A stretch of DNA of 19,075 nt from positions 1 through 19,075 of the forward strand of contig DAOWGJ010000183.1 in assembly GCA_030637505.1 (NCBI GenBank), read 5' to 3'. Within the stretch, counting starts at the first letter, position 1. The number at the start of each line of letters is the position of its first letter. Below, in pieces: positions 7,618 through 15,036 of the stretch. This DNA is from Holophagae bacterium (GTDB lineage Bacteria; Acidobacteriota; Thermoanaerobaculia; Thermoanaerobaculales; Sulfomarinibacteraceae). A model generated the notes under the pieces. The model saw only the letters and a list, made by a program, of their open reading frames with translations, ran no database searches and was not told the origin of the DNA. Both the position numbers and the translations under genes were made by a program.

Positions 7618-9285
7618 ATGGGGTCTTGTTTGATTGAACAATATTTCTTGCGGCAAGGAGGGGCTCAACGGTCGATACGCATCCTGCGCACCAACCGTCG
7701 GATACGATTGGCCCTGATGATGGGAATCATCATTGTCGTTGTCTGTCCCTCTGCGTTTTCCGAGGAAACGGCCGAAGACAATCTCAGCGGACGACCCATC
7801 CTCCGGATCGAATATCACCAGTCGAACGTTTTCGACACCTCGGATCCCGCCACCTCGTCCTGGCCCTACCGTTGGGCCAACGCCATTCACATCACAACCC
7901 GCGAGACCTTCATCCGGTCAATGGTCTTGTTCTCCGAGGGGGACCCCTGGGATCCGGCAGTCGCCGCGGAAAGCGCCCGAATCCTTCGGTCATTGGACTT
8001 CCTCAACCCTGTCTTCATCGAAGCCTATCCCGAAGCCGAGGGTGTCATCGTCAGAATTCGGACCCACGACAAGTGGACCCTGCAAGTCGGGGTCAAATTC
8101 GGCATCCAGGGTTCCAGGAAAGCCTTCTCACTCGAGTTCGATGAGAAAAACTTCCTCGGTTGGGGACGCGGCATGAAATTGGAATACCAGAAGGACCACG
8201 AACGGTCGACCTGGACCTACATCTACTCCGATCCCAACCTCTTCGGGTCGCGGTGGCGGGGCCGACTCCTCTTTGCCAACTCTTCCGACGGGCAACGTGA
8301 GGAACTCCTGGCCGAGCGACCCTTCTTCGCCCTGGCGACACCCAAAGCCTGGGGCGGCGAGTGGAATCACTGGCGTCAGGTCGAATACCTGTACGGAGAG
8401 GGCGAGCAAGTTGCCGGCGGGCACCGCGACTTTCGTCTCCTCCGCCTTTGGTGGGGCACACGCCTCCCGGCGCCCGAGAGGACCATTCGCCGCCTCAGTC
8501 TGGGCTTCCACCTGGACAAAAGAGAGTTCAGGGATTGGCGGTGGGAGTCCTCCCCGACCCCATTCCCCACCCCTGACGACGTCACGATCAGCGGACCACG
8601 CCTGGCCTTCGAACAGGTGGAGGACCGCTACCGAGTACTGACGGGTTTTCGCGGCTTTTCCGCTCAGGAAGACATCGCCTTCGGCTCCAGTTTCAGAGCA
8701 GGCGTGACTGTCTCCATGCCGGGGTTTGGCGGCGACATCCCTCGATTGGTCCTCGACGGGGCCTGGAGCCACCGGGTCCAAAAAAACGGTTGGCTCCTGA
8801 TGGGCGATATCTGGACCTCGGGCCGCCTGGACGATGGATCCGCGGCCAACGTCGTCACCGGCTTTCAAGCTGCAGCCTCACAACTGGGACCCCGCGGTTG
8901 GCAGCTTCGCCTCAAGGTCGAGGACAGCATCGACCTTGACCGGGAACACCAGCTGACTCTCGGTGCCGACAGAGGCCTCAGGGGATGGGATCCCGACACC
9001 TTCGACGGCACGGGCCGGGCGGTGTTCAACCTCCAGTGGAGAACCCTGCTCAAAGAGGACTTCCTCAGCCTCTTTTCCATCGGAATTGTCCTCTTCGCCG
9101 ATGCAGGGAAGACATGGGGCGCCCGATTCGGTCCCGATACCGACGGCATTCGGTTTGATGCCGGCGTCGGACTGCTGGCCGACATGACCCATGTTGGTAT
9201 CTCCAATGTCCTGCGCCTTGATGTCGCCGTGCCGGACGACGGCGGCGGCGTCACTGTCATTGTGACTTCGACGGCCCTGTTTTAG
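7618..9285 (+). CDS. Omp85/BamA-like outer-membrane beta-barrel protein
   Basis: A 555-residue protein. A basic n-region and hydrophobic core (residues 20-48, RIRLALMMGIIIVVVCPSAFS) act as signal peptide. Residues about 85-150 resemble a POTRA domain (TTRETFIRSMVLFSEGDPWD, SARILRSLDFLN, GVIVRIRTHDKWTL). From about 155 the sequence alternates amphipathic beta strands to the C-terminus. LRGW at 454-457 (GLRGWDPDTFDGTG) corresponds to the conserved Omp85 loop-6 (VRGY/F) motif. The protein ends in Phe (TSTALF), as barrels recognised by the BAM complex do. A single visible POTRA-like unit makes it shorter than BamA (five POTRAs), nearer to two-domain Omp85 exporters or patatin-like fusions; client unknown. 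Start is uncertain: ATG at 7618 has only a weak AGGT site, and ATG at 7717 or TTG at 7708 would leave a shorter signal peptide. The 77-nt gap from the previous gene allows co-transcription. Confidence 0.85.
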   Translation: MGSCLIEQYFLRQGGAQRSIRILRTNRRIRLALMMGIIIVVVCPSAFSEETAEDNLSGRPILRIEYHQSNVFDTSDPATSSWPYRWANAIHITTRETFIRSMVLFSEGDPWDPAVAAESARILRSLDFLNPVFIEAYPEAEGVIVRIRTHDKWTLQVGVKFGIQGSRKAFSLEFDEKNFLGWGRGMKLEYQKDHERSTWTYIYSDPNLFGSRWRGRLLFANSSDGQREELLAERPFFALATPKAWGGEWNHWRQVEYLYGEGEQVAGGHRDFRLLRLWWGTRLPAPERTIRRLSLGFHLDKREFRDWRWESSPTPFPTPDDVTISGPRLAFEQVEDRYRVLTGFRGFSAQEDIAFGSSFRAGVTVSMPGFGGDIPRLVLDGAWSHRVQKNGWLLMGDIWTSGRLDDGSAANVVTGFQAAASQLGPRGWQLRLKVEDSIDLDREHQLTLGADRGLRGWDPDTFDGTGRAVFNLQWRTLLKEDFLSLFSIGIVLFADAGKTWGARFGPDTDGIRFDAGVGLLADMTHVGISNVLRLDVAVPDDGGGVTVIVTSTALF

Positions 9286-9290
9286 ACCGT

Positions 9291-9305
9291 GTAGAATCCT
9301 TCTAC
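9291..9305. other. Short hairpin between the Omp85-like and MFS/spermidine-synthase genes
   Basis: GTAGAA and TTCTAC form a 6-bp perfect inverted repeat around TCC, starting 5 nt after the barrel gene's stop. No T-run follows, so it is not a convincing intrinsic terminator. It also contains TAGAAT, which resembles a -10 box for the next gene. Role undetermined. Confidence 0.3.
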
Positions 9306-9338
9306 GGCGCCGACGGTGATCGGCCCCAACCACAACCG

Positions 9339-11729
9339 ATGAAACGACTGATACCCCTTCTCTTCTTTCTCTCCGGGGCAACGGCCCTGGTTGGGGAGGT
9401 CGTGTGGATGCGAATGCTGGGCCTCGTACTGGGCAATACGATCTGGGCCGCATCGGCCGCGGTCACCGTGTGGATGGTCGGCATGGCCCTGGGCGCGGCG
9501 ATCGGAGCCCGCCTTGCCCCGAGGATTCGGCGCCACATCCTGGTCTACGGCCTCGCCGAAGGCGGTATCGGCGCCTACTACGCGGCGTCACCGGCGATCC
9601 TCGGCGGTCTCCTGGCCCTCGGCGCCCACTTGGGCGACGACATGGGCGCTTCCCTGTCCCTCGGCATTGCCCAGCGTTTCGGCCTGGCGACGATCGTTCT
9701 CCTGCCGCCGACCGTGCTGATGGGGCTGACCCTGCCGCTCCTGGTCGAGCGCCTGCAGGGCGAGCGGTTGGCCGAGAAGACCGGATTACTCTACGGACTC
9801 AACACCCTCGGCGCCGCTGTTGGAGTTTTCGCCACCGCCTATTGGGCCCTGCCGACCCTGGGAGAAAGCGGCACAATGGCGATGGCGGCCGTGCTGTGCC
9901 TGCTGGTGATGGTCGTGGCAATCGTTGCCGAACGTTCGATCATGGCGACAGCCCCGATACCTCGGATCGGGGTCCTGGAACGATCCGGCAACGCCGGTTT
10001 CTACCTGGTCCTGGTCGCCTTGATGGGTGCCGCCGCCCTGGCCGCCGAGTTGGTCTGGGTGCGGATTCTGGTCCTCCACCTGGGCTCCAGGGTCTACGCA
10101 TTTGCAATTTTGCTGGGCGTGTACCTGCTCGGCCTGGGTCTGGGCAGCCTGGCCGTCAAGGCTCTGGCTCGAGGGATCACCAACCCCACCCGGGCCCTGG
10201 CTCTGACTCAGGCGGCCGCCGCCATCGCCCTGGTCGCACAATTGGCGGCCCTCGGCCACACTTCGTCCATCCTTGTCGTCCTGGTCTCCACACTCAAGCT
10301 GAGCTACTCCTTCTTCGGTGTGCAGTCAGCCTTCCTGTTGACCGTGGGCCTGCTCTTTCTTCCTGTGACCCTGCTCTTCGGCGCCTCGTTCCCTCTGGCG
10401 GTCGCAGCGGACCCGAAGCCTCGCTCGCCCGGGCAGCACGCCGGCGCCGTTGCGACGGCCAATACGCTCGGGGCAATTGTCGGCGCCGTCGGAGCCCCGT
10501 TCATTCTGGTCCCCCTGATTGGTTGTCAACGCACCCTGTTGTTGCTGGCAGTCATCCACCTGGTGGTAGCGTTGGCCCTCTGGCGGACTCGGACGACCAC
10601 AATGGTCGCATCCCTCGCCCTGATCGCCGTGGTCGTGTTTGGAACCATGCTGCCGCGGGACTGGGTACTCCGGCGAGCGGTGACCGACATTTCGGACTCC
10701 GAGGTTCTGTTGGCCCTGGAGGAGGACATCGGCGCGACGGTCATCGTCAAGGAGTACGGCGACCCCGACGCCCGATGGCTCTCGCTGGAACTCAACGGTA
10801 CCAACGTCGCCGGCTCCTCCCCTGCCCTTTTGAAGGTCCAACAGCTGCAGGGCCACCTTCCCTTGCTTCAGGTCGAAAACCCCCGGGAGATCCTCCACGT
10901 CGGATTCGGCTCCGGCGGCACCTGTTGGGCGGTCTCTCGCCATCCAGTGGAGCGCATCGACGTTGTCGAAATCTCACCGCGAGTCCTGACAGCCTCGAAC
11001 CACTGGTTCAGCTTCATCAACCACAACGTCTTGGACGATAACCGCGTCCGGACGATTCTCAACGACGGCAGAAACTACCTGATGGCCTCCGACAAGAAAT
11101 ATGACGCCATCCTGTCCGACTCGATCCATCCGGTCTTCGCCGGCAACGGCACGCTCTACACCCTGGAGTACTTCCGGATGTGCCGCGAACACCTCAAACC
11201 CGGCGGCGTTGCCTCGATGTGGCTGCCGGTCTACTCGCTTGACACCGAGAGCTTTCTCCGCATCCTCTCCGCCTTTCACGAGGTCTTCCCCCAGACCGTC
11301 GTCTGGTATGACCGCACGACGCCCAACGAGTTCACCGTGGTCACCGGCAAGGTCGAAGAGGGGCCGATCACAATCGACTGGCAGAGGTTGAAGGACCCCG
11401 CACTGGCCGAGAGCCTTGCCATCGGCGGTATTCAGTCCGCTGCAGATCTCGAGGCCGATCTCCTACTCGGTCCTTCAGAGGTTGCGGCCCTGGTTTCTGA
11501 GACACCGCCCCACATCGATGATCTTCCCTTCGTCGAGTACACCGCCGGGCAGACCCTCGACCGTATGGGCACCTGGTACGACAACCTCGCGCTCCTCGTG
11601 GCCGTCAGGACCCGGACCGATCCATTCGCCGACGTTCCCGTACCCTTCGAAGAAGCCGCCGCGACCCGTGACAAGGCGCTTGAGGAAACCTTGAAAGCGG
11701 TGCGATCGCGCGCCATCCCGGGAATGTAG
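9339..11729 (+). CDS. Fused MFS-like membrane protein with spermidine-synthase-like domain
   Basis: A 796-residue protein. Residues 1-~440 contain about a dozen or more hydrophobic helices, including two similar halves that each begin with a GxxALxxExxWxR pattern (SGATALVGEVVWMR at 12-25; GAAALAAELVWVR at 230-242), a sign of internal duplication. Residues ~450-700 form a Rossmann-like domain: ILHVGFGSGGT (518-528) as SAM-binding motif I, DVVEISPRVL (541-550), NDGRNYL and YDAILSDSIHPVFAGNGTLYTLEYF (588-612). Polyamine synthases have a catalytic Asp in a DxxDP context; here the corresponding sequence is SDSIHP, as is common in this membrane-fused family, so real polyamine synthesis is doubtful. 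Members are inner-membrane proteins of unknown substrate. ATG at 9339 lacks a Shine-Dalgarno site but directly starts the first helix. The gene lies 53 nt after the barrel gene on the same strand. Confidence 0.88.
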   Translation: MKRLIPLLFFLSGATALVGEVVWMRMLGLVLGNTIWAASAAVTVWMVGMALGAAIGARLAPRIRRHILVYGLAEGGIGAYYAASPAILGGLLALGAHLGDDMGASLSLGIAQRFGLATIVLLPPTVLMGLTLPLLVERLQGERLAEKTGLLYGLNTLGAAVGVFATAYWALPTLGESGTMAMAAVLCLLVMVVAIVAERSIMATAPIPRIGVLERSGNAGFYLVLVALMGAAALAAELVWVRILVLHLGSRVYAFAILLGVYLLGLGLGSLAVKALARGITNPTRALALTQAAAAIALVAQLAALGHTSSILVVLVSTLKLSYSFFGVQSAFLLTVGLLFLPVTLLFGASFPLAVAADPKPRSPGQHAGAVATANTLGAIVGAVGAPFILVPLIGCQRTLLLLAVIHLVVALALWRTRTTTMVASLALIAVVVFGTMLPRDWVLRRAVTDISDSEVLLALEEDIGATVIVKEYGDPDARWLSLELNGTNVAGSSPALLKVQQLQGHLPLLQVENPREILHVGFGSGGTCWAVSRHPVERIDVVEISPRVLTASNHWFSFINHNVLDDNRVRTILNDGRNYLMASDKKYDAILSDSIHPVFAGNGTLYTLEYFRMCREHLKPGGVASMWLPVYSLDTESFLRILSAFHEVFPQTVVWYDRTTPNEFTVVTGKVEEGPITIDWQRLKDPALAESLAIGGIQSAADLEADLLLGPSEVAALVSETPPHIDDLPFVEYTAGQTLDRMGTWYDNLALLVAVRTRTDPFADVPVPFEEAAATRDKALEETLKAVRSRAIPGM

Positions 11730-11772
11730 AAGAAGCTGTCAGTTCTCAGCGGGTGCTCTTTCCCCTGCGGAG

Positions 11773-11790
11773 CCCGGCGGCTTGGCCGGG
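11773..11790. terminator. Candidate bidirectional hairpin between convergent genes
   Basis: CCCGGC (11773-11778) and GCCGGG (11785-11790) pair around a 6-nt loop. The hairpin sits in the 70-nt space between the 3' ends of the membrane-fused spermidine-synthase-like gene (+) and the LolA-like lipoprotein gene (-). A terminator is expected there, but no clear T-run follows on either strand, so the call is tentative. Confidence 0.3.
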
Positions 11791-11799
11791 GTAGAGGCG

Positions 11800-12528
11800 C
11801 TACCGGGGAAGCCGGAACCGCGCGTCGTCGAGATCGGGATTGAGCTCGATTTTTTCGACGGCTATCCTGATGACCTCGGGCCGGTCCTTGACGTGGGTCT
11901 CGATCAGGTACGGGAAGACGAGCCCCTCCGCCTCCCGAAAGTCCGAGAACATGGCCTCCAGCTGAACGGGACGCCCCTCCATTATTCGCCTGACGTCGGT
12001 GCGGACGATCAGGCGCGAGGCGACGTCGACATAGTCGTAGCGGATCGCACCGTCCTTGAGCGTCAACTTGAGTTTGAAGGCCTCTCCGCCGGGAAGCGTC
12101 TCACGGCCGAGAAGCTCGACCACGTGCCCCTTCTCGCGCCAATCGACCAGAGGGCCTTCGACGTCGCGCTGGTCGACCCCTGCCGCCGCATCATTTTCCG
12201 CCGTGGTCGCCTGCGGTTCGAACTGGCCCTGCAGAGGCGCGACCTGCCAGCCGGCCTCGCCATCGTGTGCGAAAACACTCTTCGTCCCCTGGGAGGAGAA
12301 CTCGAGCCGGAAAAGACCGGGCCGCTTGATTTCGCGGACCAGCCGGGCGACTCTTCCGCCGCTGGCAGTCACTGACGCGGTCTGTCGGATCGACTGCAGA
12401 GCCTGGATTCGCTGGCTGCCTCCACGGGCCTCGATATTCGAAGCTACGATCTCGTCGACCGGCGAGGGTGAGGAGCACGCCGCGAAAAGCACGGCAGCAA
12501 CTGGGAGCATTTTCAAATATCGGCTCAT
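11800..12528 (-). CDS. LolA-like lipoprotein (outer membrane lipoprotein-sorting family)
   Basis: A 242-residue predicted lipoprotein. Residues 1-17 are a signal peptide ending LFAA before C18 (lipobox-like; Phe at -3 is less usual), with SSPSP after it. The mature part begins IVASNIEARGGSQRIQALQSI, the opening recalled for the outer-membrane lipoprotein-sorting (LolA/LolB-like half-barrel) superfamily. It continues with strand-rich blocks (RLVREIKRPGLFRLEFS, VFAHDGEAGWQV, AFKLKLTLKDGAIRYDYVD, PVQLEAMFSDFREAEGLVFPYLIE). These proteins bind a lipid-like ligand in a half-barrel; the ligand here is unknown. ATG at 12528 follows AGGAGG by 5 nt and overrides longer starts. It is 14 nt downstream of the secreted coiled-coil gene, so the two form an operon. 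Confidence 0.82.
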   Translation of the reverse strand: MSRYLKMLPVAAVLFAACSSPSPVDEIVASNIEARGGSQRIQALQSIRQTASVTASGGRVARLVREIKRPGLFRLEFSSQGTKSVFAHDGEAGWQVAPLQGQFEPQATTAENDAAAGVDQRDVEGPLVDWREKGHVVELLGRETLPGGEAFKLKLTLKDGAIRYDYVDVASRLIVRTDVRRIMEGRPVQLEAMFSDFREAEGLVFPYLIETHVKDRPEVIRIAVEKIELNPDLDDARFRLPR

Positions 12529-12533
12529 GGATG

Positions 12534-12539
12534 CCTCCT
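12534..12539 (-). promoter_or_regulatory. Ribosome binding site of the LolA-like lipoprotein gene
   Basis: A perfect AGGAGG on the minus strand, 5 nt before the ATG at 12528, inside the 14-nt gap after the upstream gene. It fixes the start at MSRYLK rather than two upstream in-frame ATGs. Confidence 0.8.
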
Positions 12540-12542
12540 GAT

Positions 12543-13247
12543 TCATTGCCACACTCCCGACTGGTCGGCCGGGTTTTTTGGCAACGGTTTTGACGCAGTC
12601 GGCCAGAACCTCGGGCCGGCCCCCCAGCCCCAGTGAACCGAGTCGTTGCGTCGAGCCTCCTCGCGCTCTGCCGCCTCCCGCTTTTTCTCCGCCTGCTGCT
12701 CGGCCTCAATGGCCTGGATCGCGGCCTGATTCTCCCGGCGATTTTCCATCTCCCGGACCCGCCGATGTTCGAGAATCGCTTGCCGCTCGCCCGGGGTCAT
12801 CCACACGCCCTCGAACTCCACGTAGCCTTGTGCACGATAGCTGTCCTCCTCGCTGACCCATTTCCCGCCGAGCTGGACCCGGCCGAGCGCGCGGTTCGCT
12901 TCCTCATCGTCCGGCAGGATCACGACCACCTGCGAGTATGCGTTCGATGCCTGGCTCGAGAGCGCTCGGCCCGTTGCCCACTGTGCCAGTTCACGCCATG
13001 CCTCGGAGTCGCCGGCGGGAATGTTCTCAGCTCGCGCCCGGTACTCCTGGAGTGGAGAGATGCTCTCTTCGATGCGAACAACGCTCGACATCTTCGCCGT
13101 CATGGTCCCCCCGCCGATATCGACCGTCACCGAGTCTTCCGACCGCCGGATGATCTCGCCCGTGATCTGGCCGCCCCCCCGCAGATAGACGTCGTCTGCG
13201 AAGACGGGAACGGCCGCCAGAGCGATGATAATGATTCCTCGCTTCAC
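12543..13247 (-). CDS. Secreted protein with beta-strand N-terminal domain and coiled coil, function unknown
   Basis: A 234-residue protein. Signal peptide MKRGIIIIALAAVPVFA is followed by DDVYLRGGGQITGEI and alternating short strands up to about residue 60 (VTVDIGGGTMTAKMSSVVRIE), a small beta domain recalled from secreted proteins of Acidobacteria and Planctomycetes. Residues about 80-125 look like a TPR-type helical pair (AWRELAQWATGRAL, PDDEEANRALG). Residues about 128-150 hold two WV/WM repeats (GKWVSEEDSYRAQGYVEFEGVWMTPGE, written here only to show spacing of the two Trp motifs 129-149). Residues about 150-200 are a charged Glu/Arg/Gln coiled coil, and the tail is Trp/Pro-rich. GTG at 13247 is preceded by GGAGG at 5 nt; no ATG suits the signal peptide. 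It is the first gene of a two-gene operon with the lipoprotein, suggesting a joint periplasmic role. Confidence 0.75.
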   Translation of the reverse strand: MKRGIIIIALAAVPVFADDVYLRGGGQITGEIIRRSEDSVTVDIGGGTMTAKMSSVVRIEESISPLQEYRARAENIPAGDSEAWRELAQWATGRALSSQASNAYSQVVVILPDDEEANRALGRVQLGGKWVSEEDSYRAQGYVEFEGVWMTPGERQAILEHRRVREMENRRENQAAIQAIEAEQQAEKKREAAEREEARRNDSVHWGWGAGPRFWPTASKPLPKNPADQSGVWQ

Positions 13248-13420
13248 TCCTACCTCCCCCTTACCGACCGTCTCCGGCGTCCGGCGGGGACGCAGCATCA
13301 GGGACAGTGACAGTGGTTACCTTTTCCAATTCGGCTCGACTCTACCATGGCTGGGGGCCACCGAGAGATTTGGAGTTGTCAGTTCAAGACTGATGATGTT
13401 TCAGGGCGCTTTTCGCGGCT
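13248..13420. other. Upstream region of the secreted-protein/lipoprotein operon
   Basis: This 173-nt stretch holds the GGAGG ribosome site of the GTG start at 13247. No ORF and no convincing promoter boxes were found. It contains a short GACAGTGACAGTGG direct-repeat-like string near 13302-13316. The operon promoter must lie here or inside the adjoining inverted-repeat element. Confidence 0.4.
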
Positions 13421-13711
13421 AGCCCGACCTTCTCACCAGTGATCTGCTACGGAGCAAAATACGCAGACGCCCATTCTGGGAATGAAATTGTCCCAGAACG
13501 GGTCCCTATCTTCGGCGTTTTCTTGATCTCGCTCAATCCAGCCCACGCTGGTCGCTTCGCGACCTCCACGGCTTCGCCGTGATCGCCCTTCGGGCGATGC
13601 GCGATGTCCCTACGTACTGTCAAGTACGCCTCATTCGCTCAATCTGCGAATACACCGAACCTCACCACGTCTCCCGCACCTCGCGACGAAAACTGGTGAG
13701 AAGGGCGGGCT
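13421..13711. repeat. 291-bp non-coding element with 20-bp terminal inverted repeats and serial hairpins (MITE-like or structured RNA)
   Basis: The left end AGCCCGACCTTCTCACCAGT (13421-13440) and the right end ACTGGTGAGAAGGGCGGGCT (13692-13711) are inverted copies with one mismatch in 20. Between them lie at least six small inverted repeats: CCCATTCTGGGA/TCCCAGAACGGG (13470-13502, one mismatch); GGTCGC/GCGACC (13550-13564), CACGGC/GCCGTG (13567-13581) and ATCGCCC/GGGCGAT (13582-13598), each around TTC; CGTACT/AGTACG (13613-13628); and ATTCGC/GCGAAT (13633-13651). CTCACCA at 13661-13667 can also pair with TGGTGAG inside the right terminal repeat, offering an alternative fold. No coding frame is credible and no obvious target-site duplication was seen. 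It fills most of the 539-nt gap between the two minus-strand operons. It could be a non-autonomous mobile element or a structured regulatory RNA. Confidence 0.7.
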
Positions 13712-13786
13712 TGACTGAGGTATGGTCCGGGACATCAAAGACCGACCCATGCGCTGATACATCAATTGGTGCGCCTGACGGAACGC

Positions 13787-15019
13787 TCAACCCGTCAGCC
13801 GCTCCCAAATCTCGTCGAATCCCCGGTGATGCTCGGCAAAAGCCTCGATGACCTGGGGATCGAACAACCCCTCGACCTTCATCCGGTCGTCCCCTTCGAG
13901 CAGGATCCTCCGCGTCGTCTCATGGTCGAACCCCGGCTTGTAGGGCCTGAGCGACCGCAAAGCATCGTAGATATCCCCAACCGCCACGATCCGGGCAGCC
14001 AGGGGAATATCCAGCCCCTGGCGACCGTGGGGATATCCGTGCCCGTCCCATCGTTCGTGGTGGTTGAGCGCAATTTCCCCAGCCATCCGGAGACGATCAG
14101 AAGCCGAGAGAATTCGATAGCCGTAGACCGGATGCTTTTTCATCTCGTCCCGTTCTTTATCGGTCAACGGCCCCTTTTTGCGCAGAATTGCCATATCGAC
14201 GCTCATCTTGCCAACGTCGTGCAGCTGGGCGGAGTACCGGATCTCGTCACAGAATGCCGTCGATGCACCGAGGACACCTGCAAGAAAAAAGGAGTACTCA
14301 TTGACCCTCTGGACGTGGCGAGCGGTGTCCTCGTCGTGCACTTCCGCCGCCAGCGCAAGCAGACTGATCGACAGCTGGAAGGCTTCTTCCGTCTGATCCT
14401 TGAGGGCGGCAATCTTCTCGCGTTGTTCCTTGAGTTGTGCGTTGCGTTTCTTCAACCTGACGTTCTGAGCCTCGATCCTCCCTGTCATATCCGCACGCTC
14501 GATCGCCGACCCGACGATGTGGTTGAATGGCACGATCAAATCGGCCTGCTCCGCCTCGAATGGCAAGGGCCCCTCACCGTCGAGGCCCCTGCGGTTGATC
14601 AGTTGAACGACACCGATCACCCGTCGGTCATGGTTGAGCAGGGGAAAGGACAGCATTGAGCGGCTGCAGTAACCGAGGTTGAGGTCGAAACTGGGGTCGA
14701 AGGTGTAGGGAACATCGGCCGGAATATCGTACAGATCATCGACGAATACCGTTTCTCCGGTGATCGCGGTAAAGCCCGCAATCGACGACTGTCTGACCGG
14801 CACGACGAACTGCGCCGGTTCCAGCGGCACGACATCATTTTGTGCATTCGATGCCTCGAGACGACGCGTCGCACCACGGCCGCGCACGAGAAAGATCGTA
14901 CCCGCCTCGGCGCCTGTCACCCGGCGGCTCTTCAGCAACACTCGCCGCAGGAGTTCCTCGATCGGCTGAGGCCTCGAAACCTCGATGAACTCCAGAAACT
15001 CATGGAGGACGTTCAACAC
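13787..15019 (-). CDS. GAF and HD-GYP domain protein, predicted cyclic-di-GMP phosphodiesterase
   Basis: A 410-residue cytoplasmic signalling protein. Residues about 18-175 form a GAF domain (IEELLRRVLLKSRRVTGAEAG, SIAGFTAITGETVFVDDLYD, GVVQLINR). Residues 176-215 are a charged coiled-coil linker. Residues about 220-405 are an HD-GYP domain with the expected residues: EVHDEDTARHVQRV, AQLHDVGKMSVDMAILRKKGPLT (H267-D268), MKKHPVYGYRIL, NHHERWDGHGYP (GYP at 328-330) and VGDIYDAL. The family hydrolyses c-di-GMP (some members cGAMP) at a two- or three-metal centre, and all visible metal ligands are present, so activity is likely. A ligand of the GAF domain may control it; identity unknown. The GTG at 15019 is 4 nt, and the next codon TTG at 15016 7 nt, from GGGAGG (15024-15029); either could be the start. 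It lies 17 nt after the DUF2147 gene, so they form an operon. Confidence 0.92.
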   Translation of the reverse strand: MLNVLHEFLEFIEVSRPQPIEELLRRVLLKSRRVTGAEAGTIFLVRGRGATRRLEASNAQNDVVPLEPAQFVVPVRQSSIAGFTAITGETVFVDDLYDIPADVPYTFDPSFDLNLGYCSRSMLSFPLLNHDRRVIGVVQLINRRGLDGEGPLPFEAEQADLIVPFNHIVGSAIERADMTGRIEAQNVRLKKRNAQLKEQREKIAALKDQTEEAFQLSISLLALAAEVHDEDTARHVQRVNEYSFFLAGVLGASTAFCDEIRYSAQLHDVGKMSVDMAILRKKGPLTDKERDEMKKHPVYGYRILSASDRLRMAGEIALNHHERWDGHGYPHGRQGLDIPLAARIVAVGDIYDALRSLRPYKPGFDHETTRRILLEGDDRMKVEGLFDPQVIEAFAEHHRGFDEIWERLTG

Positions 15020-15036
15020 TCAGCCTCCCTCGATCT

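Noticed and set aside
9404..11041. 545-residue plus-strand ORF inside the membrane-fused spermidine-synthase gene
   Set aside because: Arg/Gly/Pro-rich shadow frame typical of GC-rich DNA; the overlapping frame has clear membrane helices and a SAM motif.
13470..13502. Hairpin CCCATTCTGGGA/TCCCAGAACGGG considered as an intrinsic terminator
   Set aside because: No T-run follows on either strand, and it lies within the larger inverted-repeat element, so it was annotated as part of that element.
13550..13651. Serial short inverted repeats considered as a CRISPR array
   Set aside because: Stem sequences differ from one another and there are no equal-length repeat-spacer units.
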